64,000 nt of DNA from Mucilaginibacter flavidus (GTDB lineage Bacteria > Bacteroidota > Bacteroidia > Sphingobacteriales > Sphingobacteriaceae), in assembly GCF_024055575.1 (NCBI RefSeq), contig NZ_JAMXOE010000014.1, forward strand, positions 103,107-167,106. Reading direction: 5' to 3'. The translations under genes and the position numbers were made by a program. Below the pieces are notes generated by a model. It had not been told where the DNA came from. It saw only the letters and a program-made list of their open reading frames with translations, and made no database searches. Positions 1-8,109 of this stretch are shown here, in pieces. Each line of letters begins with the position of its first letter. The first letter of the stretch is position 1.

Positions 1-1
1 C

Positions 2-121
2 AAAGGCCCGCATGGCTTTACCCTGTTGCACCACGCAAAAGTTGGTGGTAAAGATTCGGAGGAACTATACACCTACCTGCAGGAGAAAGGCATTAAAGAC
101 GATTGGGTGAAGCTGAAGTAG
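2..121 (+). CDS. C-terminal fragment of a protein cut by the window edge
   Basis: An open frame enters from the left edge and stops with TAG at 119-121, giving 39 residues that begin KGPHGFTLLHHAK and end DDWVKLK. The alternation of a HGFTLLHHA turn-helix start and a LYTYLQEKGI helix end resembles one ankyrin-type repeat, but this is too little sequence to assign a family. It is followed by a run of degenerate GATTAG-type repeats rather than a clear terminator. No function is proposed. Confidence 0.5.
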   Translation, partial: KGPHGFTLLHHAKVGGKDSEELYTYLQEKGIKDDWVKLK

Positions 122-191
122 TTAATTAGAGGTTGGTGATTAGCGATTAGTTAGATCTTGCGGCTCCTAATCACCAGTCTCTAATCACTAA
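121..191. repeat. Degenerate GATTAG/CTAATC inverted repeat
   Basis: The gap between two convergent genes holds repeated GATTAG, GTGATTAG units followed by their complements CTAATCACC and CTAATCACTAATCAC, so the strand can fold back on itself. Related units occur at 31993-32025 and 50548-50584. The hairpin may end transcription from both sides. This is a short-unit intergenic repeat, not a gene. Confidence 0.5.
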
Positions 192-2585
192 TCACTCGGA
201 ACGCAAACTCTTCACCGGGTTCATCAGGGCTGCTTTAATGGCCTGGTAACTTACCGTGATAACCGCAATAGCTATTGCTGCAAAGCCTGCAAAAACAAAT
301 GTCATCAAACTGATATCAATGCGGTACGCAAAACCCTGTAACCATTTGCTCATGGCCCACCATGCAATTGGCGATGAGATAAATATAGAAACGATAACCA
401 ATTTTACAAAATCAACCGATAGCATCGCCGCAATATTTGCGATGCCGGCGCCCAGCACCTTGCGAATGCCAATCTCTTTGATCCGTTGTTTAGCCGAATA
501 GGAAGACAGGCCTAATAACCCCAGGCAGGCAAGCGCAATTGCTATTCCTGCAAAAATATTGAGCACTTTACCCAATCGTAATTCTGAGCTATACAGGCGG
601 TTAAAATCATCATCCATAAAATGAAATTCAAAAGGTTTGTAGGGCACAAGTTGTTTCCATTTGCTTTCTAAAAATCCAATTGTTTGGGTAATATTAGTGC
701 CACTAATTTTTACAAGCATAGTGCGTCCCCATACTTCCGGAAACAACACCAAAGGTTTAATAGCAACATGCATCGACTCAAAATTGAAATCCTTTACTAC
801 TCCTCTTACATAGCCCGGACGCGATGCATCTAAAAACATGCGTTTACCAACAGCCTCCTCCGGTTTCCAGCCCAATTGCTTTGCGGCTGACTCGTTTAAA
901 ATAAAATGGTAGCTTTTTTTACTTTGGTCATCGTTCGAAATGTCAAGCATATCCTGTTGTGTTAACCCGCTGCCGGCAACAATCTGTAACCCGGTAGCAG
1001 CGATATAGTCTTCATCAATCTGGTTACCGGCAACGGCAATCTGCTGGTTTTCGGGCATAGCTGCCGACCGCATGTTAAAGCCGCCAACAATACTCACAGG
1101 TGGACTGGAACATTTCGAAACATCAAGCACATTACTGTTTAATTTAAATTGCTGCTTTATAACGGGCAAATCTTTAAGTGTACGACTGTCAAGCTGCAAC
1201 ACCAGAACATGCTCGCGATTGTAGCCCAGTTTTTTGTTCTGTACATAGCTTAATTGCTTTTGTATAATAAATGTAGATATGATAAGCACCACCGAGATGG
1301 AGAATTGAAACACAATCAGCGATTTACGCAGCCATTGCCCCGAACCCGTATTTTTAAACGAACCCTTCAATACCTTTACCGGCTGGAAATTAGAAAGCAC
1401 CAGAGCCGGGTAGCTGCCGGCTGCAAGGCTCACTGTTAAAATAAGTAGCCCTGCCGCAGCGGCAAACTGCCATGAAAAAAATGCGCTTACCTGCAATTGT
1501 TTCTCAGATAGTTGGTTAAAATAAGGCAACGACAAAGTTGCTGCTACCGAGCTAAGTAGCGTAGCGATTGTGCACAGTAATGCCGATTCGCCTATAAATT
1601 GCCAGAAAAGCTGCTTGCTGCCGGCACCAATAACCTTGCGTACACCAACTTCCTTTGCCCGTTCTATTGAGCGGGCAGTATTCAGGTTTACATAAGTAAA
1701 GCAGGCTATTACCAGTATCATTAATGCCACAGCTTCGAGAATATAGATGTAGGTAATACTGTTATTTGGTTCAAAACCATCGTACTCTGAATAAAGATGT
1801 ACCCGGGTAAACGGCTCAAGTAAAAAGTCGACTGTGGCGCCCTGGCCCTGCATCTCTTTTTGCATAAAAGGGGTGATCTTTGACTGTAACGATGTAATAG
1901 AGTTTTTATCTTTTAACAGCACATATGTGGTATAATTGGCGTCCCAATATGTTTTCTCGTATTCCGCAAGCCCAAGCGACGAAAATGAAGCCAGGAAATC
2001 AAATTTTATCTGCGAGTTTGAGGGGCAATCCTGTATTACGCCGGTTACCTGGTAAAGTGTGCCATCGCCGCCTACTTTCAGCGTTTTACCGACAGGGTTT
2101 TCGTTAGCAAAATATCTTTTGGCGGTCGACTCAGTAACTATCAACTGGTTAGGGGCTGTGAGCATCTTGTCTTTTTCGCCTGATAGCAGCTTAAATGAAA
2201 ATATTTTGAAAAAGCTGGGGTCGGCATACATAAATGCCTTTTCGTTGATTAATTTGTCGTTGTAGCTAATAACCTGCCTGCTGTTCGTCATACGCACAGC
2301 ATCGCTAATCTCGGGGAAGGTTTTTTTAAACACAGGGGCAACACGCACGCTGGTATAGTTTCCTTTTTTGAATTCGCTTCCGCCATCAAATTTATACTCC
2401 ATTATTACACGCGCTACACGGTTCCCGTTCAGCTGAAAGTTATCGTAGCTTAACTCGTGTTGGATATAGATGCCGATAAGCAGGCAGCAAGTTAAACCAA
2501 TAGTAAGGCCCAAAATGTTTATTAATGATGACGCCTTATTTTTCCAGAGATTACGGAATGCGGTTTTGAAGTAGTTTTTTAACAT
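192..2585 (-). CDS. ABC transporter permease, FtsX/MacB type
   Basis: A 797-residue inner-membrane protein of the Bacteroidota-type FtsX permease family. The N terminus (KTAFRNLWKNK, then a hydrophobic segment at about 19-41) is the usual start of the family; a MacB-like periplasmic domain follows (about 45-265), then three membrane segments (about 280-395), a second half beginning at about 425, another periplasmic domain, and three C-terminal segments (about 675-790). The phrase IKEIGIRKVLGA near the C terminus and KEVGVRKVIGAG in the middle are the duplicated FtsX signatures. Such permeases work with a separate ATPase as mechanotransmission-type exporters of lipoproteins, peptides or drugs; no ATPase gene lies in the window, so the substrate is unknown. 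The length is normal for this family. Confidence 0.9.
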   Translation of the reverse strand: MLKNYFKTAFRNLWKNKASSLINILGLTIGLTCCLLIGIYIQHELSYDNFQLNGNRVARVIMEYKFDGGSEFKKGNYTSVRVAPVFKKTFPEISDAVRMTNSRQVISYNDKLINEKAFMYADPSFFKIFSFKLLSGEKDKMLTAPNQLIVTESTAKRYFANENPVGKTLKVGGDGTLYQVTGVIQDCPSNSQIKFDFLASFSSLGLAEYEKTYWDANYTTYVLLKDKNSITSLQSKITPFMQKEMQGQGATVDFLLEPFTRVHLYSEYDGFEPNNSITYIYILEAVALMILVIACFTYVNLNTARSIERAKEVGVRKVIGAGSKQLFWQFIGESALLCTIATLLSSVAATLSLPYFNQLSEKQLQVSAFFSWQFAAAAGLLILTVSLAAGSYPALVLSNFQPVKVLKGSFKNTGSGQWLRKSLIVFQFSISVVLIISTFIIQKQLSYVQNKKLGYNREHVLVLQLDSRTLKDLPVIKQQFKLNSNVLDVSKCSSPPVSIVGGFNMRSAAMPENQQIAVAGNQIDEDYIAATGLQIVAGSGLTQQDMLDISNDDQSKKSYHFILNESAAKQLGWKPEEAVGKRMFLDASRPGYVRGVVKDFNFESMHVAIKPLVLFPEVWGRTMLVKISGTNITQTIGFLESKWKQLVPYKPFEFHFMDDDFNRLYSSELRLGKVLNIFAGIAIALACLGLLGLSSYSAKQRIKEIGIRKVLGAGIANIAAMLSVDFVKLVIVSIFISSPIAWWAMSKWLQGFAYRIDISLMTFVFAGFAAIAIAVITVSYQAIKAALMNPVKSLRSE

Positions 2586-2797
2586 GGGTGTCTCAATTCA
2601 GGGTCAGAGAAAAAAACTGGGCAATAGGCTATTTATTGCTATATCACTTACAACAAGACGAATCATTTTCTGAAACGTTACAGGGAAAAAGATGAAAATA
2701 GTTGTAATGGTTGTATTGGTTGTAATGATGAACATGGTAACGACGATATTGATAATATTTGCTAAACCATTTTATCAAAAAAGAGGTGTTTTTCTTT

Positions 2798-2830
2798 TCT
2801 GACTTTACCGACTTTCCGGACTTCGGACTA
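2798..2830. repeat. GACTT/TCCGG short-unit repeat
   Basis: Degenerate repeats of the type GACTTTCCGGACTTCGGAC lie just upstream of rpe. The reverse complement of the same pattern is found over the 3' end of gatB and beyond (46537-46576). It is one of several short-unit repeat families in the window. Confidence 0.4.
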
Positions 2831-2837
2831 AAAAAGC

Positions 2838-2845
2838 TATCTTTA
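2838..2845 (+). promoter_or_regulatory. Probable -7 box of rpe
   Basis: TATCTTTA fits the Bacteroidota -7 consensus TAnnTTTG except for the last base and ends six bases before the rpe ATG, implying a very short or absent leader. No good -33 TTTG is seen at the right spacing. Confidence 0.35.
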
Positions 2846-2850
2846 CACCC

Positions 2851-3507
2851 ATGAACCACCTGATAGCCCCATCTATTCTAGCGGCTGATTTTGCCAATTT
2901 GCAGCGCGATATTGAAATGATAAACAATAGCGATGGCGATTGGATACATGTCGACATTATGGACGGCATGTTTGTGCCTAATATTTCCTTTGGCTTCCCT
3001 GTGGTTAGCGCTGTGAAAAAATATGCCAAAAAGGATTTGGACGTTCATTTGATGATTGTTGACCCGGACCGTTATTTAAAAGCTTTTAAAGACGCGGGTG
3101 CAGCAAGTATCACGGTACATTATGAGGCATGCCCCAATTTGCATCGCACAGTTCAATATATAAAAGAGCTGGGTTGCCGTGCATCAGTTGCCGTTAATCC
3201 GCATACACCCGTTTTATTGCTCGAAGATATAGTGGCCGATTTGGATATGGTGCTGATAATGTCGGTGAATCCTGGTTTTGGCGGGCAAAAGTTTATTCCG
3301 AATACCTATAAAAAACTGGCCGATATAAAAGAGCTGGCTGCTCGTAAAAACCCCGGTTTGTACATCGAAGTTGATGGGGGAGTGGATGGCAGTAACGCGG
3401 CAAAACTGGTTAAAGCCGGGGCCACCGTCCTGGTTGCAGGTAACTCGGTTTTTTCGGCGCTAAACCCTGTACAGGCAATAGCTGATTTAAAAAGTTCGGG
3501 GTTGTAA
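2851..3507 (+). CDS. rpe: Ribulose-phosphate 3-epimerase
   Basis: A 218-residue cytosolic TIM-barrel enzyme that interconverts D-ribulose 5-phosphate and D-xylulose 5-phosphate in the pentose phosphate pathway. The start (IAPSILAADFANL), the metal/catalytic strand HVDIMDGMFVPN (His and Asp at about 34-36), HLMIVDP with the second metal histidine, MSVNPGFGGQKF, and the phosphate-binding EVDGGV...AGNSVF are all present and in order. The length is exactly that of the family. It stands alone, with a probable -7 box immediately before the ATG. Confidence 0.97.
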   Translation: MNHLIAPSILAADFANLQRDIEMINNSDGDWIHVDIMDGMFVPNISFGFPVVSAVKKYAKKDLDVHLMIVDPDRYLKAFKDAGAASITVHYEACPNLHRTVQYIKELGCRASVAVNPHTPVLLLEDIVADLDMVLIMSVNPGFGGQKFIPNTYKKLADIKELAARKNPGLYIEVDGGVDGSNAAKLVKAGATVLVAGNSVFSALNPVQAIADLKSSGL

Positions 3508-3791
3508 CTTCAGCCCGGATGTTAGGCTGATAATAAAAACCCTTAATTTTTTTAATATTTAAAATTCAAAGCTGCAATTGTAATCGAATTGTATCATTTT
3601 TCAAAAAAAGCAAATATTCTCTATTAATATTGTCAAATTAATTAACTTCGGCCCGTCTTAATACCGATTTGTTAATTAATCAATAATTCAACAAAACCAA
3701 TTTGTAAACCAGATGATATCGTCACCAGCCATCGCACAAATGCAGAAAGGGCTTTTGAGGGCGTTACCAATTATCGAAAAAATTAAATAAA
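3508..3791. other. Intergenic region between rpe and serC
   Basis: About 284 AT-rich bases without a supported gene. It is rich in TTAATTAA-type runs and probably carries the serC promoter, but no convincing -33/-7 pair or leader structure could be fixed by eye. Confidence 0.4.
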
Positions 3792-4859
3792 ATGAAACAT
3801 AATTTTGGCGCCGGACCAGGCATCTTACCACACGAAGTTTTAAAACAGGCAGCAGCTGCGGTTGTTGATTTTGGCGGAATCGGACTTTCTATATTGGAAA
3901 TATCGCACCGCTCGGCTGAGTTTGAATCGGTGCTTGATGAGGCGGTAAAGCTGGTTAAAGAACTTTTCGAAGTGCCGGAAGGCTATTCCGTTTTATTTTT
4001 ACAAGGCGGCGCCAGCACACAGTTTGCTTTAGCTCCTTACAACCTGCTGCCCGAAGGCGGCAAAGCTGCATACCTCGAAACAGGTGTTTGGGCAAACAAA
4101 GCGCTTAAAGAAGCTAAGTTTTTTGGCGATGTTGAAATTGTAGCTACATCAAAAGAAAAAAACTTTACTTATATACCTAAGGATTACAAAATACCAACTG
4201 ATGCGGCTTACTTCCACATCACTTCGAACAATACCATTTACGGTACGCAGATGCAGGAGTTCCCTAAATCGCCGATACCAATGGTTTGCGATATGTCGTC
4301 TGACATATTCAGCCGTAAGGTTAACGTTGCTGATTTTGGTTTGATATACGCTGGCGCCCAGAAAAATATGGGCCCGGCTGGTGTAACGCTGGTAATTGTT
4401 AAAGATTCGCTTTTGGGCAAAACTGGCCGTAAAATACCGGCTATGTTTAACTACCATGTGCAGATTGAAGGCGGCTCGATGTACAACACCCCACCGGTGT
4501 TTGCTATTTATGTATCGATGCTTACGCTTAATTGGTTAAAATCAAAAGGCGGCGTTGAGGCGATCGAAAAAGAGAACATTGCCAAAGCTCGTGTATTGTA
4601 CGAGGAAATTGACCGCAACCCGCTATTTAAACCGGTTTGCGCTGTTGAAGACCGTTCGCACATGAACGTCTGCTTCGTAATGGAAAACCCTGAGCTTGAA
4701 AAAGCATTCCTGAAACTTTGCGACGACAAAGAAATCATCGGCATAAAGGGCCATAGGAGCGTAGGCGGTTTCCGCGCATCAATTTACAACGCATTAACCA
4801 TCAACAGCGTGTACGTGCTGATTGATGCCATGCAGGAATTTGCAGAAAAAAATAAATAG
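3792..4859 (+). CDS. serC: Phosphoserine aminotransferase
   Basis: A 355-residue PLP enzyme of fold type I that converts 3-phosphohydroxypyruvate and glutamate to phosphoserine in serine synthesis (also used in pyridoxal synthesis in some bacteria). The N terminus HNFGAGPGILP, the ISHRS phosphate-binding motif (about 37-41), LQGGASTQFA (about 70-79) and the PLP lysine in GAQKNMGPAG (Lys191) are all present, as is the C-terminal GHRSVGGFRASIYN. It is directly followed by serA, 111 bases downstream on the same strand, so the two first steps of serine synthesis are together; serB is not here. Serine is also the substrate for the sphingolipid locus at 15-26 kb. Confidence 0.97.
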   Translation: MKHNFGAGPGILPHEVLKQAAAAVVDFGGIGLSILEISHRSAEFESVLDEAVKLVKELFEVPEGYSVLFLQGGASTQFALAPYNLLPEGGKAAYLETGVWANKALKEAKFFGDVEIVATSKEKNFTYIPKDYKIPTDAAYFHITSNNTIYGTQMQEFPKSPIPMVCDMSSDIFSRKVNVADFGLIYAGAQKNMGPAGVTLVIVKDSLLGKTGRKIPAMFNYHVQIEGGSMYNTPPVFAIYVSMLTLNWLKSKGGVEAIEKENIAKARVLYEEIDRNPLFKPVCAVEDRSHMNVCFVMENPELEKAFLKLCDDKEIIGIKGHRSVGGFRASIYNALTINSVYVLIDAMQEFAEKNK

Positions 4860-4968
4860 CCCCCTAACCCCCTAAAGGGGGAATTAGTGGCGCATAAATT
4901 TAAAGGCATTCCCTAAATGCCTAAATCAAAAAAAAAGCTCCCCCTTTAGGGGGCCGGGGGGCTCTTCG
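4860..4968. repeat. CCCCCTAAAGGGGG repeat pair between serC and serA
   Basis: Two palindromic blocks, one at about 4861-4883 and one at about 4938-4965, have the form CCCCCTNAAGGGGG and are themselves complementary, so they can form two small hairpins or one large stem. This is a recognisable intergenic repeat type in Bacteroidota. Lying between two genes of one pathway, it could partly end or tune transcription into serA. Confidence 0.6.
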
Positions 4969-4970
4969 AC

Positions 4971-5921
4971 ATGATAAAAATACTAGCCAATGATGGCATC
5001 GACCCGATAGGCAAAAAAATGCTGGAGGATGCCGGTTTTTTTGTAGATACCAATAACATTCCGCAGGATGAACTGGCTGTACGTTTGCAGGAATATGATG
5101 CTATTACCGTCCGCAGTGCAACTAAAGTACGTAAAGCCTTAATTGATGCCTGCCCCAACCTTAAACTGATAGGCCGCGGTGGCGTAGGTGTTGACAATAT
5201 TGATGTGGAATATGCCAAAGAAAAATGCATAGGCGTTTACAACACCCCTGCATCGTCATCATTATCAGTAGCCGAACTGGTGTTTGCCCAGCTATTTGGT
5301 TGCGTTCGTTTTTTGCCTGATAGCAACCGCAAAATGCCGGTTGAAGGCAATTCCAAATTTAACGATTTGAAAAAAGCTTATGCCAAAGGCATTGAGCTGC
5401 GCGATAAAACTTTAGGTATAGTAGGCTTTGGTCGTATAGGCCGCGAGGTGGCGAAAATCGCCATCGGTGTGGGCATGAATGTGCTGGCTTATGACCTTTA
5501 TCCCTTCAGCCCTGAACTGGAATTGACTTTAGGCGCCGGTACCAAAGTGAAAGTTTCGGTAACAGCTGCAACCCTTGAAGAAATAATAAAATCGGCAGAT
5601 TTCATTACCCTACATACGCCGTTTGTTGACAAAGCGCTTATTGGTGCTGAAGAACTTGCCCAAATGAAAAAAGGCGTAGGCCTGGTGAATATATCACGCG
5701 GCGGTTTAATTGATGAATTAGCCCTTTTAGATGCCTTAAACAGCGGCCAGGTATCATTTGCAGCACTGGATGTTTTCGACAACGAGCCTACACCACGCGA
5801 AGAAATAATTAAACACCCCAAAATATCATTAACCCCGCACATCGGTGCCGCCACCAACGAAGCGCAGGAGCGTATTGGTGTTGAGCTGGCAAGCTTGATA
5901 ATTGGGCATTTTAATAAATAA
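4971..5921 (+). CDS. serA: D-3-phosphoglycerate dehydrogenase, short form
   Basis: A 316-residue NAD-dependent 2-hydroxyacid dehydrogenase, predicted to oxidise 3-phosphoglycerate to 3-phosphohydroxypyruvate, the first step of serine synthesis. Visible signatures are RSATKV near residue 48, GRGGVGVDNID, the nucleotide-binding GIVGFGRIGREVA (about 148-160), the substrate arginine in NISRGGLID (about 243) and the catalytic histidine in TPHIGAAT (about 288). It lacks the C-terminal ACT regulatory domain of the long form, so serine feedback through ACT is not expected. Pairing with serC supports this specificity over other hydroxyacid dehydrogenases. Confidence 0.92.
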   Translation: MIKILANDGIDPIGKKMLEDAGFFVDTNNIPQDELAVRLQEYDAITVRSATKVRKALIDACPNLKLIGRGGVGVDNIDVEYAKEKCIGVYNTPASSSLSVAELVFAQLFGCVRFLPDSNRKMPVEGNSKFNDLKKAYAKGIELRDKTLGIVGFGRIGREVAKIAIGVGMNVLAYDLYPFSPELELTLGAGTKVKVSVTAATLEEIIKSADFITLHTPFVDKALIGAEELAQMKKGVGLVNISRGGLIDELALLDALNSGQVSFAALDVFDNEPTPREEIIKHPKISLTPHIGAATNEAQERIGVELASLIIGHFNK

Positions 5922-5944
5922 TTGACACTAATTGTCACAAATTG

Positions 5945-5990
5945 AATCGAATTACACTAATCTGCTTTGATAGTGTAATTCGATTTTTTA
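5945..5990 (+). terminator. Strong terminator after serA
   Basis: A perfect 15-bp stem (AATCGAATTACACTA, 5945-5959; its complement 5971-5985) with an 11-base loop is followed by a T-rich run. It lies 24 bases after the serA stop. The flanking sequence has CGAATT-type repeats like those at 40918-41000, and the hairpin could also serve the convergent gene at 6073-7473. Confidence 0.85.
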
Positions 5991-6072
5991 TTTTGATCAA
6001 TATTCTACGGAATTTCACTCCCAAAGCGCAGATCAAATTCGTAAAATTCGATTAAATTCGTGAAAATACGTG

Positions 6073-7473
6073 TTAATTCAATTCGTATTTAATTCCCTTT
6101 TCCGGTATCGTAACCACATACCCCTCACTTTCCACTGCATCCGCAAAAGCCTGCATGCTCGACGTCTCACCGTGCACGAGGAATACGTTTTTTAGCCTGG
6201 TCTTATCCTGGTGTTTAACCACGTCTAAAAGGTCCTGATGATCGCCGTGAGCGCTTAAAACATCGGTTTGTTTAATAGTGGCATAAACAGCCAGTTCACG
6301 GTCTTTGATATGGACAATAGGGTCGCCACGTAATAAACGGTGGCCCAGTGTGCCTTTGGCGCAATAGCCTATAAACAGGATGGTGCAGTAATAATTTTGA
6401 ATGTTATAATACAGGTGATCCTGTATGCGGCCGCCTTCCAGCATGCCTGCCGACGAAATTATAATACAAGGCTCAAAGTAATTGGATACCTGCCTGCTGT
6501 CTTTCAGCGACTCAACATACTCTAAATTCTCAAACTCAAACTCATCGCCCTGCTTGTTGTAAAACTCCTGCGCTTCCTGGTTTACCAGGTTATGGTATTT
6601 GCGGAATACCTGTGTGGCCCGGGTAGCCATCGGGCTATCAACGAACACTTTTACCGGCGGAAGCAATCCGCTGCTGAAAATTTTATTTAATGAATAGACC
6701 AGCGATTGCGTACGCCCAATACTGAATGCAGGTATAATCAACCGGCCTTGTTCTTTAACACAAGCTTTTTCAATAGTTTCAACCAGCGCCTGTTCAACGG
6801 TTTTGTCTTTGGTATGCAGCCGTCCGCCGTAAGTGCTTTCGGTCACCAGGTAATCAACCGGGGGGAGTTGCTGCGGGTCATCCAATACCGGGTAGTTTTT
6901 GCGGCCAATATCACCGGTAAAAGCAATCGACCTTTCAGTTCCTCCCTCGTTCACCTTAAAAACAGCAGCCGCAGCGCCCAATAAGTGGCCTACTGGTATA
7001 AAGGTCAGCTCGATATCGCCATTGATTCTGAATGGCCTGTTAAAGCCTATGGTTACAAACCGGTCCATTGCATCCATCACATGTTTTTGCAGGTAGAGTG
7101 GTTGTGCGGCGGTATTGAATTTTCCTTTGCCCCGACGGTGTTTACGGCCCTTGTCGGCCTTGTGCATAAATATGTTTACGGAGTCAAGTAATAGTAACTC
7201 CGTTAAATCGGCAGTGGGAGGAGTGCATAATACCTGGCCATTAAAACCAAGCCGCACCAGCGTAGGTAAGTTGCCCGAGTGGTCGATGTGGGCGTGGGTT
7301 AGCACCACCACATCTATTTCTTCCGGTCTGAAAGGGAAGTTTTCATTTGCTTGTATATTGCGGTCCTTTTCGTAATCAAGTCCACAATCTATTAATATTT
7401 TAAACTGGCCCACCTGCAATAAATGCATGCTTCCTGTTACCTGCCGCGCCGCCCCGTATATAGTTAAATTCAT
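6073..7473 (-). CDS. Metallo-beta-lactamase-fold beta-CASP RNA-processing hydrolase
   Basis: A 466-residue cytosolic protein of the CPSF73-like MBL/beta-CASP family, predicted to be a zinc-dependent RNA nuclease. The zinc motif LTHAHIDHSGN (His60, His62, Asp64, His65) is intact, followed by the second histidine (GHLLGAA, about 172), TGDIG, the beta-CASP insert (about 240-370), and the C-terminal RMMBL part with SAHGDHQDLL and VHGE. FIGYCAKGTLGHRLL is typical of the bacterial branch. It is a single gene with its own promoter region; the RNA target cannot be told from sequence. Confidence 0.9.
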   Translation of the reverse strand: MNLTIYGAARQVTGSMHLLQVGQFKILIDCGLDYEKDRNIQANENFPFRPEEIDVVVLTHAHIDHSGNLPTLVRLGFNGQVLCTPPTADLTELLLLDSVNIFMHKADKGRKHRRGKGKFNTAAQPLYLQKHVMDAMDRFVTIGFNRPFRINGDIELTFIPVGHLLGAAAAVFKVNEGGTERSIAFTGDIGRKNYPVLDDPQQLPPVDYLVTESTYGGRLHTKDKTVEQALVETIEKACVKEQGRLIIPAFSIGRTQSLVYSLNKIFSSGLLPPVKVFVDSPMATRATQVFRKYHNLVNQEAQEFYNKQGDEFEFENLEYVESLKDSRQVSNYFEPCIIISSAGMLEGGRIQDHLYYNIQNYYCTILFIGYCAKGTLGHRLLRGDPIVHIKDRELAVYATIKQTDVLSAHGDHQDLLDVVKHQDKTRLKNVFLVHGETSSMQAFADAVESEGYVVTIPEKGIKYELN

Positions 7474-7483
7474 CTTTCGAAAT

Positions 7484-7605
7484 CGTTCATTTGTTCACTG
7501 GTTCATTGGTGTAGCTTTGATAAATTGTTAACGTCGGCAAAAGTTGTTATACCCGCGCCAACACCAATGAACTATTGAACTAATGAGCCAGTGAACCAAT
7601 AAATG
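7484..7605. repeat. GTTCATTGG-type inverted repeat
   Basis: Units like GTTCACTGGTTCATTGGTG at about 7492-7512 are complementary to ACACCAATGAAC and AGCCAGTGAACCAATA at about 7560-7603. The two arms frame about 50 bases. It is another short-unit degenerate repeat in the gap between two divergent genes and may contain their promoters. Confidence 0.5.
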
Positions 7606-7721
7606 CAAACTTATTATTATTGTTGTAACATTTTATGCTGAAATGGCATTACAGGCAAAGTTTTTGTGTAGCTTACAGTGATTTGATAAATTACCTATTT
7701 TAGTAGAATTATACAACAGCC

Positions 7722-8015
7722 ATGATCAAACAAGCAACCTACCATTTAAATACAATTGACGGGCCGGTAGAACTTACCATTACCCCAATTAATGAGCAGT
7801 TACCTGGCGGAGATTACTTCGCAACAGGTGTGTACAAACTTACCGATGGCGTAGTTGGTATGGGCGAAATAGTTTTTGATGAAACCATGACCGACTGGGA
7901 ATACAACGGCATGGACGAACTTACCTGGGACCAGGCCGCCGAAGTGGCGGATTTTATTAAAAGATATAAAGACCCAGCTGGCGCAGATCCCGATTTATTG
8001 CAGTCGCCTGAATAA
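7722..8015 (+). CDS. Small conserved-type acidic protein of unknown function
   Basis: A 97-residue acidic protein with no signal peptide or membrane segment. It starts at ATG after a long AT-rich leader. The sequence is beta-rich in the first 60 residues (YHLNTIDGPVELTI, GVYKLTDGVVGMGEIVF) and helical after TWDQAAEVADFIKRY. I do not recognise a family. Codon use is like that of its neighbours, so it is probably a real gene. It is 95 bases upstream of the GH2 gene on the same strand but probably transcribed separately. Confidence 0.7.
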   Translation: MIKQATYHLNTIDGPVELTITPINEQLPGGDYFATGVYKLTDGVVGMGEIVFDETMTDWEYNGMDELTWDQAAEVADFIKRYKDPAGADPDLLQSPE

Positions 8016-8109
8016 TTGTATAATAAACAATAATAAATATCCGGTTTAGGTACAATTTGTTGGATTAGTGTTTAAATTTAACCACCAATTTCACTAACCC
8101 AATACCTGT

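Noticed and set aside
2644..2859. 71-residue minus-strand frame rich in His, Tyr and Asn
   Set aside because: It consists of a TAATGATGAACATGG-type low-complexity stretch and overlaps the rpe start.
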